From: Cupriavidus sp. WGlv3
GTDB lineage: Bacteria > Pseudomonadota > Gammaproteobacteria > Burkholderiales > Burkholderiaceae
Direction of reading: 5' to 3'
NCBI RefSeq assembly: GCF_023952475.1
Contig: NZ_JALHRX010000003.1
Location: forward strand, 372,001 to 436,000
DNA: 64,000 nucleotides
Below the pieces are notes generated by a model. That model saw only the letters and a list, made by a program, of their open reading frames with translations. It had not been told where the DNA came from and searched no databases. A program made the translations under genes and the position numbers. Below are positions 39,775 to 50,432 of this stretch, in pieces. How positions within the stretch are numbered: the first letter of the stretch is position 1; the number at the start of each line of letters is the position of its first letter.

Positions 39775-41586
39775 GTGATTCCGCAATCCTTTATTCAGGA
39801 CCTGCTCAACCGTGTCGACATTGTCGATGTGGTGGGCAAGTATGTGCAGCTGAAGAAGGGCGGCGCCAATTTCATGGGTCTGTGCCCGTTCCATAACGAG
39901 AAATCCCCGTCGTTCACGGTGTCGCCGACCAAGCAGTTCTACCACTGCTTTGGCTGCGGCGCCCATGGCTCGGCCATCGGCTTCATGATGGAGTTTTCCG
40001 GCCAGTCCTATCCCGAGGCGGTGCGCGAGCTGGCCCAGTCGGTCGGCATGACCGTGCCCGAAGAGCGCGACCGCCTGCCCCCCGGCCAGCGCGCCGAGCA
40101 GCAGGCGCGCTCGGTGGCGCTGTCCGACGCCATGACGCGCGCCACCGATTTCTACCGCCGCCAGCTGCGCGGCGCGCCGCAGGCGATCCAGTACCTGAAG
40201 GGGCGGGGGCTGACCGGCGAGATCGCCGGCCAGTTCGGCCTTGGCTATGCGCCCGACGACTGGCAGGGCCTGGAAGCGGTGTTCGGCAGCTACCGCGACG
40301 ACAACGTGGCTGCGCCGCTGGTCGAGGCCGGCCTGCTGATCGAAAGCGACAAGCGCGATGCGGATGGCAAGCCGCGGCGCTACGACCGCTTCCGCGACCG
40401 CATCATGTTCCCGATCCGCAACACCAAGGGGGCGGTGATCGGCTTCGGCGGCCGCGTCATGGGGCAGGGCGAGCCCAAGTACCTGAACTCCCCTGAGACC
40501 CCGCTGTTCAGCAAGGGCACCGAGCTGTATGGCTTGTTCGAGGCCCGCCATGCGATCCGGGAAACCGGCTATGTGCTGGTGGTCGAAGGGTATATGGACG
40601 TCGTGGCATTGGCCCAGCTCGGTTTTGCCAACGCCGTCGCCACCCTGGGCACGGCGTGCACGCCCGTGCACGTGCAGAAGCTGCTGCGCCAGACCGACGC
40701 GGTGGTGTTCTCGTTCGACGGCGATTCGGCGGGCCGGCGCGCCGCCAGGCGGGCGCTCGAAGCCTGCCTGCCGCACGTGGCCGACAACAAGACCATCCGC
40801 TTCCTGTTCCTGCCGGCCGAGCACGACCCCGACAGCTATGTGCGCGAAGAGGGCACCGAAGCCTTCGCCGCGCAGGTGCGCAATGCCATGCCGCTGTCGC
40901 GCTTCCTGCTGCAGTCGGTGACCGAGGAACTGGACCTGCGCCAGCCCGAGGGCCGCGCCCGCGCCCAGTACGAGGCCAAGCCGCTGCTGCAGGCGATGCC
41001 GGCGGGCGGGCTGCGGCTGCAGATCGTGCGCGAACTTGCCGATGCCACTGGTACGACACCCGCCGAGATCGAGGCGATCTGCGGCCTGCGCAGTGATCCG
41101 GCACGGGTCGGGCGCTTCGCCCAGCCGCGCCCGCGCGCGCGCCGCCAGGCCCCGACCGGGCTGGAGCAGCGGGTGATCCAGTTGCTGATGTGCTACCCGA
41201 CGCTGTCGGCACGGCTGGACGAGGATGCGCGGGCGTTGCTGCTGGAAGGCGAGGGTGGCGACAGCGAAGTGCTGGCGCACCTGGTCAGCGCGTGCGACGG
41301 CGTCCAGGGCGAAGTGAATTTCGCGGCCTTCAGCGAGCATTTGGCCCAGTCGCCGTATGCCGAGGTCTATGCCGCGGCGCGCACGGCGGTATTGCGCGAA
41401 GAGATTGAAGAGGCACCTGCAACACAGGAATTCGATGCGGCCATCACCAAGCTGCTGGCCGAGCCGCTGCGGCGCGAACTCGACAGCCTGCAGGCGGAGG
41501 TGGTCGCCGGCACGGCCGACGAGGCGGCCAAGCAGCGCATGCGCTGGCTGGTGGGTGAAATCCACCGGCGGCGGCAACTGGGCTGA
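39775..41586 (+). CDS. dnaG: DNA primase
   Basis: 603 residues from GTG at 39775 (V/M-IPQSFIQDLLNRVDIVDVV), the usual primase N-terminus; an upstream GTG at 39742 would add 11 residues. The CHC2 zinc finger is CPFHNEKSPSF ... YHCFGCGAHG, the TOPRIM core VVEGYMDVVALAQ with FDGDSAGRRAA, and the C-terminal DnaB-interacting region follows. It makes RNA primers for replication. Confidence 0.95.
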   Translation: MIPQSFIQDLLNRVDIVDVVGKYVQLKKGGANFMGLCPFHNEKSPSFTVSPTKQFYHCFGCGAHGSAIGFMMEFSGQSYPEAVRELAQSVGMTVPEERDRLPPGQRAEQQARSVALSDAMTRATDFYRRQLRGAPQAIQYLKGRGLTGEIAGQFGLGYAPDDWQGLEAVFGSYRDDNVAAPLVEAGLLIESDKRDADGKPRRYDRFRDRIMFPIRNTKGAVIGFGGRVMGQGEPKYLNSPETPLFSKGTELYGLFEARHAIRETGYVLVVEGYMDVVALAQLGFANAVATLGTACTPVHVQKLLRQTDAVVFSFDGDSAGRRAARRALEACLPHVADNKTIRFLFLPAEHDPDSYVREEGTEAFAAQVRNAMPLSRFLLQSVTEELDLRQPEGRARAQYEAKPLLQAMPAGGLRLQIVRELADATGTTPAEIEAICGLRSDPARVGRFAQPRPRARRQAPTGLEQRVIQLLMCYPTLSARLDEDARALLLEGEGGDSEVLAHLVSACDGVQGEVNFAAFSEHLAQSPYAEVYAAARTAVLREEIEEAPATQEFDAAITKLLAEPLRRELDSLQAEVVAGTADEAAKQRMRWLVGEIHRRRQLG

Positions 41587-41692
41587 GGCGCCGGCGGGCG
41601 CCCTGGCCTTCAACCGGGAGGCGGCAGCAAGCGTTGGACAAGCAGTGGATCAGGGACCGGGCCCGGCTGTGCCGAGCTTAAGCCTTGATTTT

Positions 41693-41713
41693 TCAGGTGA
41701 AAACCTCACCTGA
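41693..41713 (+). other. Hairpin between dnaG and rpoD
   Basis: TCAGGTG pairs with CACCTGA around a 7-nt A-rich loop. There is no T-run after it. In the E. coli operon RNA is processed between dnaG and rpoD; this could play that part. Confidence 0.4.
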
Positions 41714-41736
41714 CAGGGAGCTGGCTATGTGTGGCG

Positions 41737-41745
41737 TGCTACAAT
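41737..41745 (+). promoter_or_regulatory. Extended -10 promoter for rpoD
   Basis: TGCTACAAT, identical to the element before rpsU, 57 bp upstream of the rpoD ATG. CTGACA at 41710-41715 is a -35-like hexamer but at a long 24-bp spacing. Confidence 0.5.
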
Positions 41746-41801
41746 AGCCGGTTTGGATTGCGAAATCTTTCTCTCCAGTTCTGGTGAAAGTGAGCGTGCC
41801 A

Positions 41802-44363
<2,562 letters not shown>

Positions 44364-44373
44364 CCGCTTCCAA

Positions 44374-44452
<79 letters not shown>

Positions 44453-44464
44453 ATGCAGTAAAAT

Positions 44465-44496
44465 GGGGTTACGGTAAATGCCGTAGCCCCTTTTTT
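44465..44496 (+). terminator. Rho-independent terminator after the tRNA
   Basis: GGGGTTACGG pairs with CCGTAGCCCC (one T-G pair) around a 6-nt loop, followed by six T. It ends the rpoD-tRNA transcript. Confidence 0.92.
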
Positions 44497-44509
44497 CATG
44501 GTGCCGCAC

Positions 44510-45055
44510 TCAGGCCAGCGCCGCTGTCGCGACCTTCCAGCGGCGCAGGCGGTCTTCCAGTCCGTTGGTGCCACCGTTGATGCGCCGCGTCAGCGCGATG
44601 AAGTCGCCGCTGTCGGCGAGTGCGTTGCAGCCGTGCGTGCGCCACCACCATGCCGCCGAGCGCGCGGCCCAGGCGTCCTGTTCCAGCAGTTCGGGCGTGG
44701 CGCTCAGGTCGGCGCCGAGCGCGGCCCCGCACGCCGCGTAGTTGGCGCGGCCGGTGATCTGGATCAGCCCTCGGCCGCGGAAGCGCTTGCCGTCACCGGC
44801 CCGCACATTGCCGAGCGCCATGGCCTTGCGCGACGGCGGCTCGTACAGCGCCTGCGCCGGCGTCGGCCCCCACAACTCGTGCGTGAACTGGTAGCCCAGC
44901 GACTCATGCCCGGTCTGCGCCAGGAACGCGGCGATGCGGGCCGCGCCGGTGATGTCGTACGCCTGCATCGCTTCGCACAGGCGCGGGAACCAGCGCGCGC
45001 ATTGCGGCTCGCTCAATCCGGTGGCGGCGCGGAATTGTTCCGGGGTCATCTGCAT
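44510..45055 (-). CDS. GH19 chitinase/lysozyme-like enzyme (endolysin type)
   Basis: 181 residues, a compact glycoside hydrolase family 19 domain. The likely catalytic glutamates are Glu51 in QTGHESLGY and Glu60 in FTHELWG; RFRGRGLIQITGRANY is the conserved substrate-side loop. Similar proteins are phage endolysins or bacterial peptidoglycan hydrolases. There is no signal peptide and no holin beside it, so export or release must occur by another route. It is the last gene of the five-gene minus-strand operon and lies beside a tRNA, a common place for acquired DNA. Confidence 0.85.
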   Translation of the reverse strand: MQMTPEQFRAATGLSEPQCARWFPRLCEAMQAYDITGAARIAAFLAQTGHESLGYQFTHELWGPTPAQALYEPPSRKAMALGNVRAGDGKRFRGRGLIQITGRANYAACGAALGADLSATPELLEQDAWAARSAAWWWRTHGCNALADSGDFIALTRRINGGTNGLEDRLRRWKVATAALA

Positions 45056-45097
45056 GTTGTGTTTCCTTGTTGTGATGGCGGCCGTTGCGGCGTGCCG

Positions 45098-45928
45098 TTA
45101 TGGCGCTGGATATGGCATCGGCTGTGACGCCGGTTGCGACTCCGGCCACGTGCCGTTGGCCACCAGGGTGTCGATGGTGTGCTGCAGCGGGTCGGCGCTG
45201 ACGCTGAATTCGCCCGCAAAGGGCCGGTCGACCGCCAGCAGGAAGAAGAACGCCAGGCCGATGGTGATGGCCCACGCGGTGATCAGCGCCAGGTTGAAGG
45301 GCGTTGCCGGCAGCACGTACAGCAACGCGAACGACAGGGCGCTGACAATCAGGATCACGCCCCACAAGGTGTTCGGCATCGCGGCGTGCAGCGTCAGGAT
45401 CCGTTGCTGGCGGTACTTGACCATCTCGTTGACGCGCATCAGCACCTCCCCGAGCAGCACGGTCTGGCGGCTGTCGAGCGGACGGATCCGGTTGGCGAGG
45501 TCGAACATCGCGTCAAAGCGCTGTTCGGTGTGCGCATCGGGTTTGCCCAGGCGTTGCATGCGCGGCCATTCCTCGTGCACCACCATCACCAGGTAGGTGC
45601 GCAATGCCGCCGCGGCGGCATCGGCGGCGCTGCTGTCGAATGCGGCCAGGTCGCGCGCGAGTTCGCCCGCGGCGGTGGCTTCCGCGGCGACGGTGCGGTC
45701 GGCGGCGTTGTAGGTGTCCCAGACGTTGATCGCGGCAAAGGCGACCAGCAGCGAGTTGATGGTGGTGATGATCGAGACCATCGACACCGCCATTGCGCGC
45801 TGCTCGGCATCGAGCTCGATCAGCGCGAAGCGGCGCGCGACCGCATAGCCGGCCAGCACCACCGCGACGATGGCCGTGACCACGATGGCGGCCATGCCGG
45901 TGCTGGGCAGGCTGTAGAGGAACAGCAT
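45098..45928 (-). CDS. DUF4239 membrane protein (bestrophin-like)
   Basis: 276 residues. Two N-terminal membrane segments (STGMAAIVVTAIVAVVLAGYAVA; MAVSMVSIITTINSLLVAFAAINVW), a long soluble helical stretch, and two more segments near residues 185-235 match the DUF4239 pattern, which is distantly related to bestrophin channels. Function is unknown. The start at 45928 has AAGGAG seven bases upstream. It follows the upstream membrane gene by 4 bp, so the two are coupled, and precedes the GH19 gene by 42 bp. Confidence 0.8.
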   Translation of the reverse strand: MLFLYSLPSTGMAAIVVTAIVAVVLAGYAVARRFALIELDAEQRAMAVSMVSIITTINSLLVAFAAINVWDTYNAADRTVAAEATAAGELARDLAAFDSSAADAAAAALRTYLVMVVHEEWPRMQRLGKPDAHTEQRFDAMFDLANRIRPLDSRQTVLLGEVLMRVNEMVKYRQQRILTLHAAMPNTLWGVILIVSALSFALLYVLPATPFNLALITAWAITIGLAFFFLLAVDRPFAGEFSVSADPLQHTIDTLVANGTWPESQPASQPMPYPAP

Positions 45929-45932
45929 GGCG

Positions 45933-46802
45933 CTACTCCTTGCGCGGCTCGCGCGGCGTGCTGCCACGCACCGCGGTCTCGACGATCTCGACGATGCGCT
46001 GCAGCAGGCGATGCACCGCGGTGGCGGAGAAGCCGCCCAGCATCGACAAGGCCGGCTTGCCGAAGCTGCGCATGCCGGCCGAATCGAACAACTGCGGCGG
46101 CAGCATCTCGACCAGGATCAGCCCGGACATGATGCCAAGGATCAGTTGCGCGGCGTAGGCGGCGTCGTACTTGGGGTCATAGGTACCCCGGGCGATGTAG
46201 CCGTGCACCTGGAACAGCGAGGCAAACGAGGCCCCCAGCCCGGCGCAGAACAGCAGGAACAGCATGTTGAACAGCAGCGTGCGGCCCGACGAGGCCAGGA
46301 TGCCGGCGCGCATGTTCTCCATCGACACCTCGGCCGGCAAGCCGGTCAGCACCACCGCCAGCAGGCAGCACACCGCGGTGCCGGTCAATGCGCGCACCAG
46401 CGGCACGGGCCCCAGGCAGGCCAGCGGATGCGCGCGGCGGCGCTCATCGTCAAGCAGCGTGATGCATTGCGGCGTGGCGGGCGCGATGGCGCGGGCCAGC
46501 TCCTGGTGGAGTTGTGCGAGCTGCTGCGCGGCAAGGCCCGTTCCGGCTTGCTGCTGCGACGAAGCCGGCGGTGCCGCGGCCGCTTCGTGATCGCTGCCGA
46601 GCAGCATGGTCCAGCCGGCCGGCATCGCGATGCCGAGCCGCAGCGCATGGCTGGCCATGGCCTCGCATTCGCGGCGCAGCTGGCCATCGAGCGGCAACGG
46701 GCCAGCCGTCGCCGCGGCAAGCCGGGGCGGTGCCGCGACGGTGTCGGCAGCCGCGGCAGCGGCGCGCCGTAACGGCGCGGCGGTGAAGTCTAGCGTGCGC
46801 AT
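45933..46802 (-). CDS. Hypothetical three-helix membrane protein
   Basis: 289 residues and no family I recognise. The N-terminal 130 residues are soluble and Ala-rich. Three hydrophobic segments lie at about 134-155 (VRALTGTAVCCLLAVVLTGL), 175-197 (LLFNMLFLLFCAGLGASFAS) and 214-233 (AAYAAQLILGIMSGLILVEM), followed by a short helical tail. It is tightly linked to the DUF4239 gene (4-bp gap) and lies 70 bp after the S8 protease, so the two membrane proteins may form a complex. Confidence 0.72.
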   Translation of the reverse strand: MRTLDFTAAPLRRAAAAAADTVAAPPRLAAATAGPLPLDGQLRRECEAMASHALRLGIAMPAGWTMLLGSDHEAAAAPPASSQQQAGTGLAAQQLAQLHQELARAIAPATPQCITLLDDERRRAHPLACLGPVPLVRALTGTAVCCLLAVVLTGLPAEVSMENMRAGILASSGRTLLFNMLFLLFCAGLGASFASLFQVHGYIARGTYDPKYDAAYAAQLILGIMSGLILVEMLPPQLFDSAGMRSFGKPALSMLGGFSATAVHRLLQRIVEIVETAVRGSTPREPRKE

Positions 46803-46872
46803 GATCTGTGGAAGAAGGAGGGCGGCCCGGTGGCCCGGGCCGCGTTGTTTCCCGCGCGGCGGGAGGCGCGTG

Positions 46873-48582
46873 CTACTGCGGCCGGCCCAGCAGGCGCTGC
46901 AGGTTCTGCAACTGCGGCAGGCCGCCGCCGAAGCGGTTCTCCGGGTCGTGCGCAACGATCGGCGAACTGATGGCGCGGATCAGCTGGAACAGCGCCGCGA
47001 CGCGGCGCGGTCCGCGCGGACCCATCCACGCCGCCAGCTGCGGATCGGACAGCAGCAGCGCGGCCAGCCCGGCGATATGCGGTGCGGCCATCGAGGTGCC
47101 GGAGTCCGGCATGAACGCGGCGCCCGGCACGGTCGAGATGATGCCCACGCCCGGGCCGCACACCGCGATCTGCGGGCCGAAACACGAGAACGTCGGCGCG
47201 AACAGTCCGGCGCGCGTGGCCGCATGCTGCACCACCTGGGTTCGTTCCCACACGTCGTGCGGCAGTTCGCTCTGCAGGCCCAGCGCCGAGACCGCCAGCA
47301 CCGAGGCGGAGGCCGCCGGGTACTGCACCGGCCCGCCCGAGTTGCCGGCAGCGACGATGCAGGCCACGCCGCTGTGCACGGCTTCGATCAGCTTCTGCTC
47401 GACCGCCTGCGAGGGCTGGGGCGCGCCCAGGCTCAGGTTGACCACGTCGACGTCGTGGTCGATGCAGTAGTCGAGCGCGCGCAGCAGCGTGCTGAACTGC
47501 CCGCCCGGAAAGATCTTGAGCGCATGCATTTCCGCCTCTGGTGCGAAGCCGAGCATGGTGGCCTGGGCCTCGGCACTGGCGGACGCCGGCGCGCCCGGCT
47601 GCGGCCGCGCGCCGATCACGCCGGCGCAGTGCGAGCCGTGGCCGATGGTGTCGAGGCGCCAGGTGTCGCTGGCGTTGGTGCCGGCGTCGACGCCGGTGCC
47701 GGTCAGGTCCATGCCATGGCGGATATGCGCCAGCAGCGGGTGCGCGGCATCGGCGCCCGAATCGACCACCGCGATGCGCACGCCGCGGCCGCCGAAGCTG
47801 CGCGTGAGCCGGTCCAGCCCCATCAGCCGCTGGCCCCAGCCGAAGCGGCCGTGCGGCGGCACGTCCGGATTCGGCTGCGACAACGGCGTCACGCGTATCA
47901 CGTTGGGCTGGCCCGACACCACATTGGGCGACAGCAAATACTTGTTCCAGTAGCCGCTCAGCGGCCGCACGAACAGCGAGCGCGCCGGCCCGGGCTGCTG
48001 CTGCACCAGCGTCAGCGTCGCTTCGCCGCTGGCGTCGGTGGTGGCGGTTGCCGGAAAGCCATCGCCCGCCAGCGTGATCGCCACGCCCGGCAGCGGCGTG
48101 TCGCCGGTGCCCAGCACCCGCACCAGCACTTCGCGCGACACCGGGCCGTCGAACGCCGACTGCGGATGCAGCCGGTCGGAGGTCTCGAGTTCGGCCTTGC
48201 GGCCATAGCCGAGCGGATGGTCTTCCTCGACGATCATGTGCGGCGGCGCGGTGGCCTGCAGCATCTGCGCGTGCGCGGCATCGAGCTTGACCACATAGGT
48301 GTGGGCGGCCTCGTCGGGCCGCACCGAGTGCAGGTGCGTGTTCTTGTGGCCTTCGACCACATGCACCACTTCAACGCCGGGCAGCTGCGTCACCGTGCTG
48401 TGCAGTTCGCTAGCCGACATCGGCGCCACGCCCGCCTGACGGGCCAGTGCATGACGCCGCGGCGCGATCAGGTATTGCTTGCGGCCGGCGTCCAGCGCCA
48501 CGGCCTCGCGGTTGCCCGCACCGGTAGTGGTGGCACGGTCCGCGCCGGCGCGCGTGGCCTCGCCTTTCTTGTCTCGTTCCAT
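46873..48582 (-). CDS. S8 family subtilisin-like serine peptidase
   Basis: 569 residues. A complete catalytic triad is visible: Asp274 in AVVDSGADAAHP, His315 in IGHGSHCAG, Ser497 in DSGTSMAAPH, with the oxyanion Asn414 in AAGNSGG. The first 140 residues look like a propeptide-like region; residues about 148-235 form an Ig-like/CNA-B-type insert (VSREVLVRVLGTGDTPLPGV) before the protease domain. No Sec or Tat signal is seen. It is second in the five-gene operon, 118 bp after the repeat protein gene. The target is unknown; neighbouring proteins or envelope proteins are candidates. Confidence 0.88.
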   Translation of the reverse strand: MERDKKGEATRAGADRATTTGAGNREAVALDAGRKQYLIAPRRHALARQAGVAPMSASELHSTVTQLPGVEVVHVVEGHKNTHLHSVRPDEAAHTYVVKLDAAHAQMLQATAPPHMIVEEDHPLGYGRKAELETSDRLHPQSAFDGPVSREVLVRVLGTGDTPLPGVAITLAGDGFPATATTDASGEATLTLVQQQPGPARSLFVRPLSGYWNKYLLSPNVVSGQPNVIRVTPLSQPNPDVPPHGRFGWGQRLMGLDRLTRSFGGRGVRIAVVDSGADAAHPLLAHIRHGMDLTGTGVDAGTNASDTWRLDTIGHGSHCAGVIGARPQPGAPASASAEAQATMLGFAPEAEMHALKIFPGGQFSTLLRALDYCIDHDVDVVNLSLGAPQPSQAVEQKLIEAVHSGVACIVAAGNSGGPVQYPAASASVLAVSALGLQSELPHDVWERTQVVQHAATRAGLFAPTFSCFGPQIAVCGPGVGIISTVPGAAFMPDSGTSMAAPHIAGLAALLLSDPQLAAWMGPRGPRRVAALFQLIRAISSPIVAHDPENRFGGGLPQLQNLQRLLGRPQ

Positions 48583-48700
48583 TTGCTATCTCCACCGCGG
48601 CGCCAGGCGGCGCGCGCATCGATTCGGGCGGGCCGGCGCGTATGCCGGCCCGCGGCGGCGCCGTCGGGCGCCACGGTCATGCCCGGGACGTCATGCGCCT

Positions 48701-49456
48701 TCAGGCATAGACCACTTGCGGCTGCGCCGAGAACGGCAGCAGGCCGCCGAGATGGCCGGCCACGGTGCCGATCTGCTGGCCCACGTTGGCATTGCCGAGC
48801 AGGCCGCCGACGGCATGGCCCAGGGTCGGCGCCACCGCGCCGATCAGCGAGCCGAACACGCCCTGCGGGGCCAGCGCAGCCTGGGGTTGCGCCGAGAACG
48901 GCAGCAGGCCGCCGAGGTGGCCGGCCACGGTGCCGATCTGCTGGCCCACGTTGGCATTGCCCAGCAGGCCGCCGACGGCATGGCCAAGGGTCGGTGCCAC
49001 GGCGCCGATCAGCGAGCCGAACACGCCCTGGGGTGCCAGCGTGACCGCGGGCATGGCCGAGAACGGCAGGTAGCGCGCGCCTTCCCGAACGATGTTGGCG
49101 CCATGGATGGCGATGGTCGGATAGCCCGCGGCGGTGCCGGCCGCCTGGATGAATCCCGGCGCATGCGTCGAGATCGCGGTGCCGATCGGGCCGGTATGCC
49201 CGGGCTCGGGGAACGGAATATGCTGGGCCAGCGCGCCGGCGGCGGCGCCGGCCGCATGGCCGATCACCGGGTGCACATAGTGCGTGACCACGGCCTGCAC
49301 GCCGTCTCGCACCGCCGGCGCGACCGCGTCGGTCATCGCGCTTTGGGGCACCAGCATCGGCTGCGCGGCGAACGGCAGCAGGCTGCCGATACCGCTGACG
49401 AGATTGCCGAGTACACCTTGCGGCGCCAGGACGGCGGCGTGGATGGGGTAGGTCAT
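48701..49456 (-). CDS. Gly/Ala-rich tandem-repeat protein, unknown function
   Basis: 251 residues, not recognised. Residues 140-194 and 195-249 are two nearly identical 55-residue units starting LAPQGVFGSLIGAVAPTLGH and ending GGLLPFSAQPQ. A degenerate unit occurs at residues 10-33, and LPFSAMP closes the middle part. The sequence is hydrophobic and Gly/Ala-rich, with no charged clusters and no signal peptide. It resembles bacteriocin-like or surface-layer low-complexity proteins in composition only. It is the first gene of the five-gene operon, whose promoter region carries the 20-bp repeat. Confidence 0.75.
   Translation of the reverse strand: MTYPIHAAVLAPQGVLGNLVSGIGSLLPFAAQPMLVPQSAMTDAVAPAVRDGVQAVVTHYVHPVIGHAAGAAAGALAQHIPFPEPGHTGPIGTAISTHAPGFIQAAGTAAGYPTIAIHGANIVREGARYLPFSAMPAVTLAPQGVFGSLIGAVAPTLGHAVGGLLGNANVGQQIGTVAGHLGGLLPFSAQPQAALAPQGVFGSLIGAVAPTLGHAVGGLLGNANVGQQIGTVAGHLGGLLPFSAQPQVVYA
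48710..49039. repeat. 165-bp in-frame tandem duplication
   Basis: Two copies (48710-48874 and 48875-49039) differ by only a few, mostly synonymous, bases. This indicates a recent duplication or ongoing homogenisation within the repeat-protein gene. Confidence 0.88.
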
Positions 49457-49965
49457 GACGACTCCTTTGAATAACTGCGTGGATTAAGGAAGCAAGGGCG
49501 GCGGGCCGCGCATGCCTGGCCCGATCTCCGCGCCTGCCGCGTTGCCGCGCATCGGCGCGGCTCCGGGACAGGTGGAATCATTCTTGGTTTTCGGCCTGTG
49601 CCCCCGCCATTGGGCAAATGCGGTATTGGCAGTGGATAATGCCGGGCAACAATCAGAATTAAAAATCGCGCAGCATGAATTGGCTTTTAAATATAAAAGC
49701 CAGCACCTAGAATTCGCCTCTGCTGCCGGCATCCGGATATTCCGGATCGCACTGTCGGGAAGTGCGAACTCCCATGCCGGCGCAACACCGCAAGAGATCG
49801 AAAACAAAAGCAGTGATCTGGAGCCCGACCGGGCTGTCCCCGGTTCCGCTCGTAGGTCCGCACTAGCCTTGCACGAAGGGTCCTGTGATGCACTGATGCA
49901 CAGATTGACGCGCGGCTGCCGCTCCTGCGACGGAACCACTCGTTCCATCGCATGGAGTCTTCCGC
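49457..49965. promoter_or_regulatory. Divergent regulatory gap with AT-rich core
   Basis: 509 bp without a credible gene. It carries the left 20-bp repeat (49606-49625), an AT-rich patch (about 49640-49710) unlike the surrounding GC-rich DNA, and a 9-bp hairpin TGGCTTTTA / TAAAAGCCA (49681-49702) with a TATAAA-like centre. It separates the minus-strand operon from the LuxR-type HTH gene. Confidence 0.6.
49606..49625 (-). promoter_or_regulatory. 20-bp element, left copy (candidate HTH-regulator operator)
   Basis: GCCATTGGGCAAATGCGGTA on the plus strand; an exact reverse complement of the right copy. Read toward the minus-strand operon it stands 150 bp before the first gene's ATG. A 23-bp spacer separates it from AATGATTCCA. 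Confidence 0.7.
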
Positions 49966-50241
49966 ATGAACCTCACCACTCGGGAAGAGACGGTGCTCGC
50001 CTTTATTGCCCGCGGCATGAGCGATCGCGAGATCGCCGCACGTCTCGCATTTTCCGTATCCACGGCGCGCAAGCACCGTGAGCATCTGCTCGCGAAAATG
50101 CAATTGCGAAAATCCTCGCAATTGACCCTGTACTATCTCGCGCGCCAGCATGAGCCGTTTAAAAAAGCGGGCCGGCAGCCGCGGATAATCCATTCTCGCA
50201 ACGCGAGCGCGAATATCTGGAATGGCTCGGGCGCGGCCTGA
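49966..50241 (+). CDS. Short LuxR/NarL-type HTH regulator
   Basis: 91 residues as read. Residues 1-62 are a complete LuxR-type DNA-binding domain (LTTREETVLAFIARGMSDREIAARL, then VSTARKHREHLLAKM). There is no receiver or autoinducer domain. GGAG at 49954-49957 supports the ATG. After residue 65 the frame passes a run of six A and becomes unrelated sequence (GRQPRIIHSRNASANIWNGSGAA), while the -1 frame continues straight into a second HTH domain. The natural product is therefore probably a two-HTH protein, or the gene is a frameshifted form of one. Confidence 0.8.
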   Translation: MNLTTREETVLAFIARGMSDREIAARLAFSVSTARKHREHLLAKMQLRKSSQLTLYYLARQHEPFKKAGRQPRIIHSRNASANIWNGSGAA

Positions 50242-50408
50242 GCGACAAGGAAATCGCGCGCGCGCTCGGCATCAGCGACCAGACCGCGCGCACGCACCGG
50301 GCCCGGCTGCTGCAGAAGGCGGGCGCCAGCAATGTCTGCGCCCTGCTGTTTCTGAGCGTGCAGCAGGGATGGCTGGAGTTGCCGCAGCAACATGCCTGCG
50401 ATGCATAG
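50166..50408 (+). pseudogene. Second LuxR-type HTH domain in the -1 frame
   Basis: Read from 50166 after a -1 shift at the A6 run (50161-50166), it gives SGPAADNPFSQREREYLEWL, then GRGLSDKEIARALGISDQTA, RTHRARLLQKAG and a tail ending in TAG at 50406-50408. This is a textbook LuxR HTH, but the frame has no ATG, GTG or TTG after its upstream TAA. Translation therefore needs frameshifting from the gene at 49966, or one lost A has split a former single gene of about 147 codons. Confidence 0.75.
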
Positions 50409-50432
50409 CGGGTGCGTGGCAGTGTGGCGCGC

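Noticed and set aside
48710..49039. Tandem repeat as a CRISPR-like array
   Set aside because: Units are 165 bp, directly adjacent, in frame and without spacers.
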